From CAZESH01 sp964514665 (GTDB taxonomy: Bacteria; Bacillota; Bacilli; Paenibacillales; KCTC-25726), in NCBI GenBank assembly GCA_964514665.1, contig CAZESH010000038.1:1-22414 (forward strand): 22,414 nt of DNA. Reading direction: 5' to 3'. Positions 22,396 to 22,414 of this stretch are shown here, in pieces. Positions within the stretch are counted from its first letter, which is position 1; the number at the start of each line of letters is the position of its first letter. The position numbers and the translations under genes were made by a program. The notes below the pieces were generated by a model that was not told the DNA's origin, did not search any database, and was given only the letters and a program-made list of their open reading frames with translations.

Positions 22396-22414
22396 CGGCT
22401 TGGCGACGTCCTAC
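22396..22414 (-). rRNA. rrf: 5S rRNA, 3' end only
   Basis: The minus strand begins GTAGGACGTCGCCAAGC, the conserved last bases of Bacillales 5S rRNA (compare ...AGAGTAGGACGCCGCCAAGC in B. subtilis, from memory). The terminator lies immediately downstream. Only about 19 bases are inside the window; the rest of an rRNA operon probably lies beyond, facing the urease genes. Confidence 0.87.

Overview
The window looks like a low-GC-type Gram-positive (Bacillales) chromosome, most likely Paenibacillaceae. The grounds are a purEKB operon behind paired PurR boxes and a guanine riboswitch, a ccpN/yqfL pair, BcrC, GlnR-type operators, strong AGGAGG ribosome-binding sites, TTG starts and a 5S rRNA 3' end of Bacillus type. 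This is inferred from gene content; no search was run. No insertion sequence, phage gene, tRNA or CRISPR array was seen.

Layout. 1-2998 (minus): 5' part of purB, then purK and purE, with leader terminator, guanine riboswitch, promoter and PurR operator. 3087-3680 (plus): bcrC. 3693-3907: hairpins and one doubtful micro-ORF. 3928-10185 (minus): a gluconeogenesis block of ppdK, a CcpN-like repressor, the PPDK regulatory protein, class II fructose-1,6-bisphosphatase (glpX) and an alpha/beta hydrolase. 10439-17388 (minus): one long transcription unit with a consensus sigma-A promoter, a guanidine-I (ykkC) riboswitch with overlapping terminator, a three-gene ABC importer, an arginase-family enzyme of guanidine-hydrolase type, a CbiM/CbiN/CbiQ-CbiO ECF metal transporter and a terminator. 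17486-22345 (plus, divergent): ureABCFGD without ureE. 22351-22414: a terminator and the 3' end of a convergent 5S rRNA gene.

The most interesting region is 10439-22345. Read together, it encodes a complete guanidine-to-ammonia route: guanidine import (inferred), Ni-dependent hydrolysis of guanidine to urea and ammonia, Ni uptake for both metalloenzymes, and urease to finish the job. The guanidine operon is switched on by its substrate through the riboswitch. Three exact matches to the GlnR/TnrA operator TGTNA-N7-TNACA lie in the divergent region, one over the -35 of the guanidine promoter and two at the urease promoter, so both arms appear to share nitrogen control. Standard pipelines would probably call these genes agmatinase, cobalt transporter and taurine/nitrate transporter and miss the connection.

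A second coherent block is 3928-10185, where PPDK sits beside its likely transcriptional repressor, its post-translational regulator and glpX. The CcpN-like gene appears to use a rare AUC start codon.
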